This document shows, piece by piece, positions 34,847-43,866 of a stretch of DNA of 64,000 nucleotides. The stretch is from Acidobacteriota bacterium (lineage in GTDB: Bacteria; Acidobacteriota; Terriglobia; Terriglobales; Acidobacteriaceae). Numbering within the stretch: the stretch's first letter is position 1; the number at the start of each line of letters is the position of its first letter. The position numbers and the translations under genes were made by a program. Under the pieces are notes generated by a model. It searched no databases, was not told the DNA's origin, and saw nothing but the letters and a program-made list of their open reading frames with translations. The stretch is taken from the NCBI GenBank assembly GCA_021836865.1, contig JAKBHH010000001.1, positions 1 to 64,000 on the forward strand, in the 5' to 3' direction.

Positions 34847-35785
34847 ATGACCAAGCCGCCGCTGGTTGATCTCGTCGGTGTGGGGCTCAACGCCACGGAC
34901 ACGCTCATTCCCCTCGCCACCTTTCCTGAGCGCGGCTCCAAGGTCGAGTACTCCCACTCCACCATCCTCCCCGGCGGCCAGGCCGCCTCCACCGTCATCG
35001 CCTGCCAGCTCTGGGGCCTGGCCACGCGCTACGTCGGCAAGCTCGGCGACGACCACGCCGCTGCGCTCCACCGCCGCGAGTTCGCCCGCACCGGCGTCGA
35101 TGCGCGCCTCATCACCGTGCCCAACGCCGCCAGCCCCCAGTCGCTCATCCTTGTTGATAACGGCGGCGAGCGCACCGTGCTCAATCACCGCGACGACCGC
35201 CTGCTCCTCCAGCCCGCCGACCTCGACCGCGCATGGATCACCAACGCCCGCGCTCTCCATGTCGACGGCCTTGAGACCGCCGCCGCCACCCTCGCCACAG
35301 GCTGGGCGCGCCAGGCCGGCATCCCCACCATCGCCGACCTCGACGAGCTCTACCCCGGCGTCGATGACCTCATCGCCAACATCGACTTCCTCATCGTCAG
35401 CCGCGACTTTCCCGCCCGCCTCACCGGCGAGCGCAACCTCGAGCAGGCTCTTCGCACCATCATGCGCCGCTTCGGCTGCACCGTCACCGCGGCCACCCTC
35501 GGCCAGGAGGGCGTGCTCGCATGGGACGGCGCACACTTCCATCTCCGCCCCGCCTACCAGGTGCACGTCGCAGACACCACCGGCGCCGGCGACATCTTCC
35601 ACGCCGGCTTCATCTATGGACTGCTGCAGGGATGGCCCCTCGCGCGCCGTCTCGACTTTGCCTGCGCCGCCGCCGCACTCAACTGCACCGCCACCGGCGC
35701 CCGCGGCGGCATCGGCGCAGTCGAGGCCATCGAGGCCCTCATGACTGCCACGCCCCGCTACGCCGTCGCGCCCACGCTCGACTGA
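34847..35785 (+). CDS. PfkB family carbohydrate/nucleoside kinase
   Basis: The 312-residue enzyme belongs to the ribokinase superfamily. Visible landmarks are the N-terminal PGGQAASTVIACQLWGL segment, GKLGDD, and the C-terminal anion-hole motif DTTGAGDIFHAGF with the catalytic aspartate near residue 247. The substrate could be fructose, ribose, a ketodeoxy acid or a nucleoside; specificity cannot be deduced from these motifs. The transcript appears leaderless. Confidence 0.9.
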   Translation: MTKPPLVDLVGVGLNATDTLIPLATFPERGSKVEYSHSTILPGGQAASTVIACQLWGLATRYVGKLGDDHAAALHRREFARTGVDARLITVPNAASPQSLILVDNGGERTVLNHRDDRLLLQPADLDRAWITNARALHVDGLETAAATLATGWARQAGIPTIADLDELYPGVDDLIANIDFLIVSRDFPARLTGERNLEQALRTIMRRFGCTVTAATLGQEGVLAWDGAHFHLRPAYQVHVADTTGAGDIFHAGFIYGLLQGWPLARRLDFACAAAALNCTATGARGGIGAVEAIEALMTATPRYAVAPTLD

Positions 35786-35880
35786 GCCCGCAATGCACCT
35801 TCCGCCGTATTGACTTGCAGTCTCTACACTGCTACGCTCAGTCCTTGCTTGGAGAGATTAAGGTTCTGGAGAGTCTTCCT

Positions 35881-37014
35881 GTGCGCTCAAAGGGCTCCCT
35901 GCTTGTTGCCTTTCCTGTCATTCTTGTCGTTGCCTGCGGTGTTGGAAGAGACCCCGGAACCACCATCACTCTTCATGCACCCCAACCGGACATCGTCGCA
36001 TGGGGCGATTCACTCACCGGCGGTCACGAAGGGAACGTCAACACCGGTGACTACCCCGACGACCTGGCGATGCTCCTCGCGCAGACTGTCCACAATGAGG
36101 GCATTGGCGGCAACACTTCCACGCAGATAGGCGTCCGCCAGGGGGGCGTTGCCACAACAGCCACCGTTGCCGGCGGTTCCATACCCTCGTCAGGAAGCGT
36201 TGCCGTCACCTTCCCCACCGGCTATGAACCCGTCACCAATCAAGGACCGCAGAATGGCACGACCGGAACGCTGCTCGGCGTCCATGGCACGGTCACGTAT
36301 ACACCCAACGGCCTCCTCTTCACACGCGATACCGCAGCCTCAGCTGTCGCCGCTCCCAACCCCGCACCCTTCGTCGTCGATACACCCTACGCCAACGACT
36401 TGCCTATCTTTTGGGAGGGCGGGAACAACTGGTGGGTTCCTTCGCAAGTCCAGTCCGACATCGCCGCCCAGGTCGCCACCGTCAAAGCGGCAAATTACTA
36501 CATCCTCAGCCTCATCAATATGAACACCAGTGTGTTGTGGAAGACTGGCTCTGATTATCCCCGGGTTATGGCCTTGAATAATGCGCTCGCAACCACGTAT
36601 GGTGCCCATTACATCGACATTTTTTCTCCGCTAATTGCAAGCTATAATCCCTCGCTCATCACCGACGTATCCGACTACAACCACGGTGAAGTGCCCACCT
36701 CCTTGCGCGCCATCTATGGCAGCGGAACGCTCGTGGACGCAATCGGTGCCAGTGATACCACGCTCACTGTCACTTTATCGGGCACCTCTCCCACTCCGGG
36801 CGAGATCCTCACCATTGACACAGGTGCCAACGCAGAAAATGTCCAAATCTCGTCTGTCTCCGGCAACACCGTCACTGTGGTCCGCAATTTCGGCGGTAAT
36901 GACACGTCGCATCCGGCCGGCGCGCCGGTCACCGCCACAGATCCCATCCATCTCAACGCCGATGGCTACCAAATCGTCGCGAAAACCATAGACGCCAAGA
37001 TTGCAGGAAACTAG
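35881..37014 (+). CDS. Secreted SGNH/GDSL hydrolase lipoprotein
   Basis: The 377-residue product has a lipoprotein signal (VAFPVILVVACGV) and the SGNH blocks: GDSL-like AWGDSLTGG near residue 41 with the nucleophilic serine, GIGGNTS with the block II/III residues, and DPIHLNADGYQ with the catalytic D-x-x-H near residue 357. A beta-rich insertion between the blocks (residues about 80-130 and 285-345) could bind substrate. Such enzymes remove acetyl or other esters from polysaccharides. GGAGAG precedes GTG at 35881. It fits with the adjacent alpha-galactosidase in polymer breakdown. Confidence 0.85.
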   Translation: MRSKGSLLVAFPVILVVACGVGRDPGTTITLHAPQPDIVAWGDSLTGGHEGNVNTGDYPDDLAMLLAQTVHNEGIGGNTSTQIGVRQGGVATTATVAGGSIPSSGSVAVTFPTGYEPVTNQGPQNGTTGTLLGVHGTVTYTPNGLLFTRDTAASAVAAPNPAPFVVDTPYANDLPIFWEGGNNWWVPSQVQSDIAAQVATVKAANYYILSLINMNTSVLWKTGSDYPRVMALNNALATTYGAHYIDIFSPLIASYNPSLITDVSDYNHGEVPTSLRAIYGSGTLVDAIGASDTTLTVTLSGTSPTPGEILTIDTGANAENVQISSVSGNTVTVVRNFGGNDTSHPAGAPVTATDPIHLNADGYQIVAKTIDAKIAGN

Positions 37015-37099
37015 CGCCGCAGCTTTTCATTGCCCAATCCACCCTCGCGGGCTTACCATTCTTTCGCATTTGAAACCGTTTTCAGGAGGGTCGCTAAAA

Positions 37100-38320
37100 A
37101 TGCGTATCCATGCGTCACTGCCGCTCGCCGCTCTCGCCCTTGTTTCTCTCGCTGTTCTCTCCGAAAGGTCAGCCGCACCGCAGGTGCCCCCGCCGCAGGC
37201 GGTTGCCGCCACACCCCCCATGGGCTGGAATAGCTGGAACTACTTCGCCGAGCGCGTCACAGACAAAGACATCCGCGACTCTGCCGACCAGATCGTCGCC
37301 AGCGGTATGAAAGACGCCGGCTACATCTACGTCAACATCGACGACACATGGGAGGGCGAGCGCGACGCCAGCGGCGTCCTCCATACCAACTCCAAATTCC
37401 CTGACATGAAGGCCCTCGCCGACTACGTCCACTCCAAGGGCCTCAAGCTCGGCATCTACTCCGGCCCCGGAAACAAAACCTGCGGCGGCTATCCGGCCTC
37501 GCTCGGCCACGAAGAGCAGGACGCCAAAATGTACGCCGCATGGGGCATCGACTATCTCAAATACGACCTCTGCAGCTTCATTCCCGATGTGATGCTGAAG
37601 CAGGCCCCCAACGATCAAGCCGCGCAGATGCGCCTGATGCACGACGCCTATATCAAGATGGGCAAGGCCCTCCAGGCCACCGGCCGCCCCATCGTCTACT
37701 CGCTCTGCCAGTACGGCTGGGATTCCCCCTGGGAGTGGGCCCCCGCGCTCGGCGGCAATTCCTGGCGCACCACCGGCGACATCAACTGGCACTGGGACCG
37801 CATCTACACCATCCTTGAGCAGCAGGCAGGCCTTGAACAATACGCGGGCCCCGGCCACTGGAATGACCCCGACATGCTCGAAGTGGGCAACGGCAAGCTC
37901 ACCCTCGCTGAGAATCGAGCGCACTTCTCCATGTGGGCCATGCTCGCCTCGCCCCTGCTCGCAGGCAACGATCTGCCCAACATGAAGCCTGAGATCAAGG
38001 CCATCCTCACCAACCGCGACGTCATTGCCATCGATCAGGATTCGCTCGGCCACCAGGCCAGCCGCGTCTATGCCGACGGTGAAGTCGAAGTCTGGACGCG
38101 CTCCCTCAGCGACGGAGCCATGGCCGTCGCCATCCTCAACGCCGGCAGCGACCGCGTCTCCACCCATCCCTTCCACCTTGACCTTGCCAGGCTCGGCCTG
38201 CACGGCACGCAGCAGGGCAAAGACCTCTGGACCGGCAAGTCCGTCGAGCTCACGCAGAACATGCCCATCACTCTGCCCAGCCACGACGTGCTGCTCGTCC
38301 GCGTCGCCCAGCCAAAGTAG
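37100..38320 (+). CDS. Secreted alpha-galactosidase (GH27)
   Basis: This 406-residue glycoside hydrolase removes terminal alpha-galactose, for example from galactomannan or raffinose-type sugars. A signal peptide precedes the mature sequence beginning ATPPMGWNSWNYF, a GH27 hallmark. The nucleophilic aspartate lies in YLKYDLC near residue 154, and the acid/base aspartate in GPGHWNDPDML near residue 254. CAGGAGGG lies at good spacing before the ATG at 37100. A C-terminal beta domain is present. It overlaps nothing and follows the SGNH hydrolase by 85 bases. Confidence 0.95.
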   Translation: MRIHASLPLAALALVSLAVLSERSAAPQVPPPQAVAATPPMGWNSWNYFAERVTDKDIRDSADQIVASGMKDAGYIYVNIDDTWEGERDASGVLHTNSKFPDMKALADYVHSKGLKLGIYSGPGNKTCGGYPASLGHEEQDAKMYAAWGIDYLKYDLCSFIPDVMLKQAPNDQAAQMRLMHDAYIKMGKALQATGRPIVYSLCQYGWDSPWEWAPALGGNSWRTTGDINWHWDRIYTILEQQAGLEQYAGPGHWNDPDMLEVGNGKLTLAENRAHFSMWAMLASPLLAGNDLPNMKPEIKAILTNRDVIAIDQDSLGHQASRVYADGEVEVWTRSLSDGAMAVAILNAGSDRVSTHPFHLDLARLGLHGTQQGKDLWTGKSVELTQNMPITLPSHDVLLVRVAQPK

Positions 38321-38396
38321 AACCCGCATTTCTCACCGCATGGAGGGTGGGCGGGTGGCCACGGTCCTGATGACGTTTTCTCAACCACGATGAAGC

Positions 38397-38425
38397 CCCC
38401 GGTCCCTCGCTTTTGGGGACCGGGG
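38397..38425. terminator. 10-bp perfect hairpin, possible terminator
   Basis: CCCCGGTCCC pairs perfectly with GGGACCGGGG across a 9-base loop. Only a short ATTT follows, so termination is plausible but not certain. Confidence 0.5.
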
Positions 38426-38485
38426 ATTTCGATGCGATGGCCGGTGGCCCGGTCATCCATTTGATTGGTCACGATGAAGCTGTGC

Positions 38486-38518
38486 CCCGTTCATCGCGGC
38501 TGTATCGCGATGAACGGG
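38486..38518. repeat. 13-bp perfect inverted repeat
   Basis: CCCGTTCATCGCG pairs with CGCGATGAACGGG across a 7-base loop and is preceded by GTGCC, as in the REP-like units. It may be a variant of the same repeat family. Confidence 0.7.
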
Positions 38519-38640
38519 TAGTCCGCCGAAAAGTTGGGAGACCGCAGCCTCCATCAAGCACCCGGCACACCCACCCTCGACTCCGCCTCCGCTCACCCTG
38601 TTCGTCTCTGCAACGCTGTCCACTCCACGCCAACCGCGTC

Positions 38641-38646
38641 TACAAT
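38641..38646 (+). promoter_or_regulatory. TACAAT box of leaderless serine dehydratase gene
   Basis: TACAAT ends seven bases before the GTG at 38654. No Shine-Dalgarno is visible. Confidence 0.5.
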
Positions 38647-38653
38647 CTCAGAC

Positions 38654-40075
38654 GTGACGACCAGCCTCTTCGATCTCTACAAACTCGGCGTCGGTCCCTC
38701 CAGTTCTCACACCATGGGCCCCATGCGCGCGGCGCACCGCTTCGCATGCAGCCTCGTCGAACACAGCCTGCTCGATCGCGTCGTTCGCGTTCGCGCCGAG
38801 CTCTACGGCTCGCTCGCCCTCACCGGCAAAGGCCACGCCACCGACCGCGCCGTCCTCCTCGGCCTCGCCGGTCACGAGCCCGCCACCATCGACCCCGCCG
38901 CCATCGAATCCACCGTCCTCGCCATTCGCGCCGCGCACGCGTTGCCCCTCGCCGGCCTTCGCTCCATCCCTTTCGATGAAATCACCGATCTTGTCTTCGA
39001 GCGCGAGATCATGTTTCCACCCGGCGCGCACATCCAGCACCCCAACGGACTCCGCCTCACCGCATACGACGCCACCGGCGCCATCCTCGACACGCGCACC
39101 TACTTCTCCATCGGCGGCGGATTCATCATCGAGGACGGCGTCGACGCCTCAAAAGAAATCCCGGCAACGCCCGTCCCATTCCCCTTTCACACCGCAGCGG
39201 AACTCCTCGCCACAGCACACGCCAACGAGCTCTCCATCGCCCAGCTCATGCTGGAAAACGAGTGCGCCTTGCAGCACGCCGCCGCGCAAGCCGCCCATCG
39301 CGCTCCCGTCGAACTCGTCCGCGAAGGCATCGATCGTATCTGGCAAACAATGCAGCTGTGTGTCGAGCGCGGCATCGCCGCCGAAGGCATTCTGCCCGGC
39401 GGGCTCAACGTCCGCCGCCGCGCCCATCGCCTCGCCGAGCGCCTGCGTGAGAAAGAAGCCACGGGCCTCCGCGGCGATCCGCTCGCCCCGCTCGACTGGG
39501 TCACCGTCTACGCCATGGCCGTCAATGAAGAGAACGCCGCGGGCGGTCGTGTCGTCACCGCTCCCACCAACGGCGCCGCAGGCGTCGTTCCCGCCGTCCT
39601 TCTTTACTACGACCGCTTCGTCCCCGACTCCGACCACGAAGGTATCCTCCGCTTCTTCCTCACATCGGCAGCCATCGGCATTCTCTATAAAGAGAACGCA
39701 TCCATCAGCGGCGCAGAGGTCGGCTGCCAGGGTGAGGTCGGCGTCGCCTGCTCCATGGCCGCCGGCGGACTCATCGCCGCCCTCGGCGGCACCAACGGAC
39801 AAATCGAGCACGCCGCCGAGATCGCCATGGAACACAACCTCGGCATGACCTGCGACCCCATCGGCGGCCTCGTCCAGATTCCCTGCATCGAGCGCAACGC
39901 CATGGGCGCGGCCAAAGCTGTCCACGCCGCGCGCATCGCCATGAGCGAGTCGGAAGAGCACAAGGTCTCCCTCGATCAGGTCATCCGCACCATGTATCTC
40001 ACCGGCCTCGACATGCAGTCGCGTTACAAAGAGACCAGCCTGGCCGGACTGGCGTTAAACATCATCGCCTGTTAA
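38654..40075 (+). CDS. sdaA: L-serine ammonia-lyase (iron-sulfur type)
   Basis: This 473-residue single-chain enzyme converts L-serine to pyruvate and ammonia with a [4Fe-4S] cluster. The N-terminal [26 protein letters not shown] segment is diagnostic, and the three cluster cysteines are seen in [15 protein letters not shown] and IPCIERN around residues 357, 396 and 413. Alpha and beta domains are fused, as in proteobacterial SdaA/SdaB. GTG at 38654 is preferred because the conserved sequence starts there and a TACAAT box lies seven bases upstream. Overall length is normal for the fused form. Confidence 0.94.
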   Translation: MTTSLFDLYKLGVGPSSSHTMGPMRAAHRFACSLVEHSLLDRVVRVRAELYGSLALTGKGHATDRAVLLGLAGHEPATIDPAAIESTVLAIRAAHALPLAGLRSIPFDEITDLVFEREIMFPPGAHIQHPNGLRLTAYDATGAILDTRTYFSIGGGFIIEDGVDASKEIPATPVPFPFHTAAELLATAHANELSIAQLMLENECALQHAAAQAAHRAPVELVREGIDRIWQTMQLCVERGIAAEGILPGGLNVRRRAHRLAERLREKEATGLRGDPLAPLDWVTVYAMAVNEENAAGGRVVTAPTNGAAGVVPAVLLYYDRFVPDSDHEGILRFFLTSAAIGILYKENASISGAEVGCQGEVGVACSMAAGGLIAALGGTNGQIEHAAEIAMEHNLGMTCDPIGGLVQIPCIERNAMGAAKAVHAARIAMSESEEHKVSLDQVIRTMYLTGLDMQSRYKETSLAGLALNIIAC

Positions 40076-40122
40076 AAAAGCCGCAACTCATCTCATGGCA
40101 CAGTCGATGTAAGAGGCCCGCG

Positions 40123-40950
40123 ATGGAATTGATCCGGAACGACGCAAGTTCGCAACCGCCCATCCAGTCGCCTGCGCAAGCATCGCCGATCACCGCGATC
40201 GCGCCGGCCTGGCACACCGCGCTGCTCATCGCCGGCATCGTCGCGCTCTCCATCTCCGGCTCATCCCGCCTCGCCAGGGCGCAGGGAGTCCACAATCGTT
40301 TCGCCACCTACGCCGCTACCGCCGTCATGGAACTGCTCATGCTCGCGTGGGTCGTTTGGGGGCTGCGCATTCGTCGCGTTCCGTTGCGCAGCCTCTTCGG
40401 CAATCTCCGTGGCGGCATGCGCTCCTTCTTTCTCGATCTCGGCGTTGCCTTCGCCTTCTGGCTGGTGGCGCTCCTGGTTCTCGGCACGGCCGGCATCGCG
40501 TGGTCCCGCGTGGAATCGCTGCTCACCCCTCGTAGCGGCGCGGCACAGGCCGCGCAGGGCTCGCCGCTTTCCCCCGCGCGGAATGAGGCTTCGCGCGCGT
40601 TGATGCAGCTTGCGCCCGCCAACGCACGAGAAGCCGCTGCATGGGCCGCGCTCTGCCTGCTCGTCGGCCTCGTGGAAGAGTCCGTCTTCCGCGGATATCT
40701 TCAGCGCCAGTTCACCGCGTGGGCGCGCGGCAACGTCGCCATCGGCATCGTTTTCTCCGCACTCCTGTTCGGCGCTGCTCATGGATATCAGGGCTTGCGC
40801 AGCATGGTTCTGCTTGCCGTATTCGGCGTCCTCTTCAGTCTGCTTGCCGTCTCGCGGCGCAGTTTGCGCCCATGCATTCTCGCGCATAGCTGGAACGATT
40901 TGTTCGCTGGACTTGCCTTCGGCATCCTGAAGCTGCATCACATTCTCTAA
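40123..40950 (+). CDS. CPBP family intramembrane metalloprotease (CAAX-like)
   Basis: The 275-residue protein has about seven hydrophobic segments and the three CPBP/Abi motifs: EE-x3-R in LVEESVFRGYLQ near residue 185, then FGAAHGYQG, and a final HSWNDLFAGL near the C terminus. It is a glutamic/zinc-type membrane protease, potentially acting on peptides or in bacteriocin self-immunity. AAGAGG lies upstream of the ATG. The actual substrate is unknown. Confidence 0.87.
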   Translation: MELIRNDASSQPPIQSPAQASPITAIAPAWHTALLIAGIVALSISGSSRLARAQGVHNRFATYAATAVMELLMLAWVVWGLRIRRVPLRSLFGNLRGGMRSFFLDLGVAFAFWLVALLVLGTAGIAWSRVESLLTPRSGAAQAAQGSPLSPARNEASRALMQLAPANAREAAAWAALCLLVGLVEESVFRGYLQRQFTAWARGNVAIGIVFSALLFGAAHGYQGLRSMVLLAVFGVLFSLLAVSRRSLRPCILAHSWNDLFAGLAFGILKLHHIL

Positions 40951-41023
40951 TTCCGTTGTGGCATGCGCGCTTCATCCATAGAAAAATTGTTGCCACTTTT
41001 TCCACTCCATCGTCGTTTTTTTC

Positions 41024-41052
41024 TTGACACTGAGCATTCGTGAATCTATACA
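41024..41052 (+). promoter_or_regulatory. Sigma-70-type promoter of the Lys/Ala peptide gene
   Basis: TTGACA at 41024-41029, a 17-base spacer and TATACA at 41047-41052 form a near-consensus housekeeping promoter, the best -35/-10 pair noticed in this window. The expected start near 41059 gives a leader of about 56 bases. Confidence 0.85.
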
Positions 41053-41114
41053 TTCTTCAACTGCAATTCTCATTGCAGCATCGATGCAACCCATCGAAAA
41101 GGGAGAATAGGCAA

Positions 41115-41186
41115 ATGGCAACGAAGAAAGCAGCCAAGAAGGCACCCGCGAAGAAGGCCGCGAAGAAAGCCGCGAAGAAGAAGTAA
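41115..41186 (+). CDS. 23-residue histone H1-like Lys/Ala/Pro peptide
   Basis: The gene reads MATKKAAKKAPAKKAAKKAA followed by KKK and stop. It is a pure AAKK/APAKK repeat like the C-terminal tails of histone H1 and bacterial H1-like proteins, so it probably binds DNA or RNA non-specifically, neutralising charge. A strong promoter lies 56 bases before the RNA leader's end, GGGAGA precedes the ATG, and a 15-bp perfect terminator follows 23 bases after the stop. Such a complete, isolated unit makes expression very likely, despite being far below normal gene-calling limits. Not a fragment of a longer frame. Confidence 0.8.
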   Translation: MATKKAAKKAPAKKAAKKAAKKK

Positions 41187-41209
41187 CGGGTCAACCAACC
41201 AAAAGGCAA

Positions 41210-41249
41210 CACTTCGGGGGACGCACCAAGCGTCCCCCGAAGTGTTTTT
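41210..41249 (+). terminator. Strong rho-independent terminator
   Basis: A perfect 15-bp stem (41210-41224 with 41230-41244) with a 5-base loop is followed by TTTTT. Confidence 0.95.
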
Positions 41250-41329
41250 GCGCTCAGTGTGCCCGCGCACCGCTCCACAAGCGGGGAAACGAGTAGACTG
41301 AAGGCCGCATCACCGTACGGAGAACGACC

Positions 41330-42061
41330 ATGACACGCCGCCGATGGATCGCCGAACACTGGGATGAAGCCACTGCAACACTCATGGGCGCACAGGCTGA
41401 GCACATGGCCCGCGTGCTCCGCGCACAGCCCGGCATGGAGGCTGACGTCGTCGCCGGCGGTCACGTCTTCCACGCCGTCGTTGCCGCCGTAACGCCCGGC
41501 GAAGTCCGCTTCAATCTGCTCACCGAGCTCGATGCCCAGGCTGCTCTACCCGTAACTTTGGTCATGGCCATCTACAAGTTCGATCACATGGAGTGGGCCA
41601 TCGAGAAGGCCACCGAGTTGGGCGTCGGCGTCATTGCGCCCGTCATCGCGCGCCGCACAGAAAAGCATCTCGCCCTCGCCGCAGACAAGCGCGTCGAGCG
41701 CTGGCGGCGCCTCGCGCATGAGGCCGCCCAGCAGTCGCGCCGCTCCGATGTCCCTCTCATCTACGATCCCGTCCCGCTTACCGCACGTGCCTCTGTCGCG
41801 CCAGGCGGCGCGCGCCTCGTGCTCGCGGAGCAGGAGCGCTCCACAACCCTGCGCAACGCTCTCGATGAAATTCTTCGCACGGCACAGTCTGAGTTGCCCT
41901 CGCTTGAGCTCGCCATAGGTCCTGAGGGCGGATGGGCTCCGAATGAAGAGGCGCTCTTTGACGCCAACGGATGGCGCGCCGTCTCGCTCGGCCCACGCAT
42001 CCTGCGCGCGGAAACAGCCGCCATTGCGGCCCTGTCCGTTGTCGCGTCGTTGCTGGAGTAG
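41330..42061 (+). CDS. rsmE: 16S rRNA (uracil-1498-N3)-methyltransferase
   Basis: RsmE methylates U1498 of 16S rRNA using S-adenosylmethionine. The 243-residue protein begins RRRWIAEHWDEATATLMGAQAEHMARVLR (the PUA-like N-terminal region), then has KATELGVGVIAPVIARRTEK, RWRRLAHEAAQQSRR and the SPOUT-knot signature LAIGPEGGWAPNEE near residue 197 with LGPRILRAETAAIAAL at the end. GGAGA precedes the ATG. It is separate from the preceding peptide gene, which has its own terminator. Confidence 0.95.
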   Translation: MTRRRWIAEHWDEATATLMGAQAEHMARVLRAQPGMEADVVAGGHVFHAVVAAVTPGEVRFNLLTELDAQAALPVTLVMAIYKFDHMEWAIEKATELGVGVIAPVIARRTEKHLALAADKRVERWRRLAHEAAQQSRRSDVPLIYDPVPLTARASVAPGGARLVLAEQERSTTLRNALDEILRTAQSELPSLELAIGPEGGWAPNEEALFDANGWRAVSLGPRILRAETAAIAALSVVASLLE

Positions 42062-42086
42062 CTCCGGAGCATTGCCCCGCGCCCGT

Positions 42087-43715
42087 CTACAACGACACTC
42101 CGCGCTTCCATGGAATGAAGTCGTTCTGGCCCAGCAGCTCAGCCTTGGTCAGCCGCGTGCCGCTTGCCACCTCGATGACCAGGTCGATTAGTTGCGCCGC
42201 GCATTCGGCAATCGTCGCCTCGCCCGTCACAATCCCGCCCGCGTCAAAATCGATGATGTCGCCCATCCGCTCGGCCAGAGTCGAGTTCGTCGAAATCTTC
42301 ACCACCGGCGCAATCGGATTGCCCGTCGGCGTTCCCAGCCCTGTCGTAAACAGCACCAGGTTCGCGCCCGCGCCCGCCTGCGCCGTCACGCATTCGACAT
42401 CATTGCCCGGAGTACACAGCAGGTTCAGTCCCGGCGTCGTCGCGTACTCGGGAAAATCCAGCACAGCGCGCACCGGCGAAACGCCGCCCTTCCGCGCCGC
42501 GCCCGCCGACTTGATCGCATCCGTGATCAGACCGTCCTCGATGTTCCCCGGCGACGGATTCATCTCGAATCCCGACTGCACAGCTCGCGCCCGCGCCGCA
42601 TAAGCCTGCATCAGATCGTAAAAACGCTGCGCCAGCGCATCTGTCGCGCAGCGATTGATCAGCTCCTGCTCCACGCCGTGCAGCTCGGGAAACTCGCTCA
42701 GCAGCGTCTTGCCGCCAAGCCCCACCAGCAGATCCGACAAGTATCCGATTGCCGGATTCGCCGAAATCCCGCTGAACCCGTCTGACCCGCCGCACTTCAA
42801 TCCCACCGTCAGCGCGGCCAGAGGAGCCACCGCGCGCCGCGCGCCATCCGCCTTTTCCAGCGCGGCAAAAGTCTCATTCAGCGCGCGTGCCATCAGCACG
42901 CTCTCGCGTCCGGTCTTCTGCTGATCAAAAACCAGCACCGGTTTCTCCATCTGCGGGTCGCGCGCCCGCAGCTCCTCCATCAGCATCGCGGCCTGCGCAT
43001 TCTGGCAGCCCAGGCTCAGCACCGTCGCGCCCGCCACGTTGGGATGATGAATATAGCCCGCCAGCAGCCCGCACAGCGCCTGCGCATCCTGGCGCGTGCC
43101 GCCGCAGCCGCCCTGGTGCGTCAGGAATCGGATACCGTCCACATGCGCAAACACGCGCGCCGACCGCGCCGCCGCAACCTCCGCGCTTCCATCGCCGCTC
43201 GTCCGCTGCTTCACCAGCGCTCGCACGTGCTGCCGATAGCTGCTCTGCGCATTGCCGTAACCCAGCTCTTCTTCCAGCGCTTCCTTCATCCGCTCCACGT
43301 TGCGGTTTTCGCAAAAGACCAGCGGCAGCACCAGCCAGTAGTTACGCGTGCCCACCTGCCCATCCGCGCGGTGGTAGCCCATAAATGTACGCCCCGCCCA
43401 CGGCGCAGTATCCGGCAGGTGAAAGGAAACCGGGCGCCGCGTGGCCGTGTACTCTTCCGCGCGGTGCCGCACGTTGCGCGGCGTCAGCAGTCCACCCCGC
43501 GGAATCGCCGCGGTCGCTTCGCCCACCACCATGCCGTACATGCGAATCAGATCGCCCGGCGCAAGATCCGCCAGCGCCAGCTTGTGCTTCGCGGGAATGG
43601 CTTGCGCCACCAGGCAGCGCCCTGTGGCATACTCCACTTCCATGCCCGCGGACAGCGGCGCAAGAGCTACCAGAACGTTGTCGCGCGGATCAATGTGCAG
43701 TACGGTCTCCGCCAT
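42087..43715 (-). CDS. UxaA family hydrolyase (altronate dehydratase-like)
   Basis: The 542-residue protein has an N-terminal SAF-like domain (residues about 1-90) and a large C-terminal dehydratase domain, as in fused altronate dehydratases and galactarate dehydratases. Conserved stretches include GYHRADGQVGTRNYWLVLPLVFCENRNV, the HQGGCGGTRQDAQ and LKCGGSDGFSGI segments, and a C-terminal FTTGLGTPTGNPIAPVVKIS. It probably converts a sugar acid such as altronate to a 2-keto-3-deoxy acid. GAGGGAG precedes the ATG at 43715. It is divergent from a zinc dehydrogenase, suggesting a shared hexuronate pathway. Confidence 0.9.
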   Translation of the reverse strand: MAETVLHIDPRDNVLVALAPLSAGMEVEYATGRCLVAQAIPAKHKLALADLAPGDLIRMYGMVVGEATAAIPRGGLLTPRNVRHRAEEYTATRRPVSFHLPDTAPWAGRTFMGYHRADGQVGTRNYWLVLPLVFCENRNVERMKEALEEELGYGNAQSSYRQHVRALVKQRTSGDGSAEVAAARSARVFAHVDGIRFLTHQGGCGGTRQDAQALCGLLAGYIHHPNVAGATVLSLGCQNAQAAMLMEELRARDPQMEKPVLVFDQQKTGRESVLMARALNETFAALEKADGARRAVAPLAALTVGLKCGGSDGFSGISANPAIGYLSDLLVGLGGKTLLSEFPELHGVEQELINRCATDALAQRFYDLMQAYAARARAVQSGFEMNPSPGNIEDGLITDAIKSAGAARKGGVSPVRAVLDFPEYATTPGLNLLCTPGNDVECVTAQAGAGANLVLFTTGLGTPTGNPIAPVVKISTNSTLAERMGDIIDFDAGGIVTGEATIAECAAQLIDLVIEVASGTRLTKAELLGQNDFIPWKRGVSL

Positions 43716-43866
43716 CCATCTCCCTCGGCAATTCTCTATCGGCAGCGTGCGCATCGCGTCGCTACTGCCCAGCATACAACGTGCAGTGCGGTGCCCGTCG
43801 CGCACTCCGCCCGTCCCGCCGTATCATCAATCTTTCATCCTGAATAAATCTACGCAGGAGTCGAGC

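Larger units (their letters stand above)
38321..38653. other. Intergenic region with two strong hairpins
   Basis: About 330 bases after the alpha-galactosidase contain two perfect inverted repeats, listed separately, and the start of the serine dehydratase promoter. No gene is supported. Confidence 0.6.

Noticed and set aside
37169-38329. 386-residue minus-strand frame over GH27
   Set aside because: Shadow of a gene with intact catalytic motifs.
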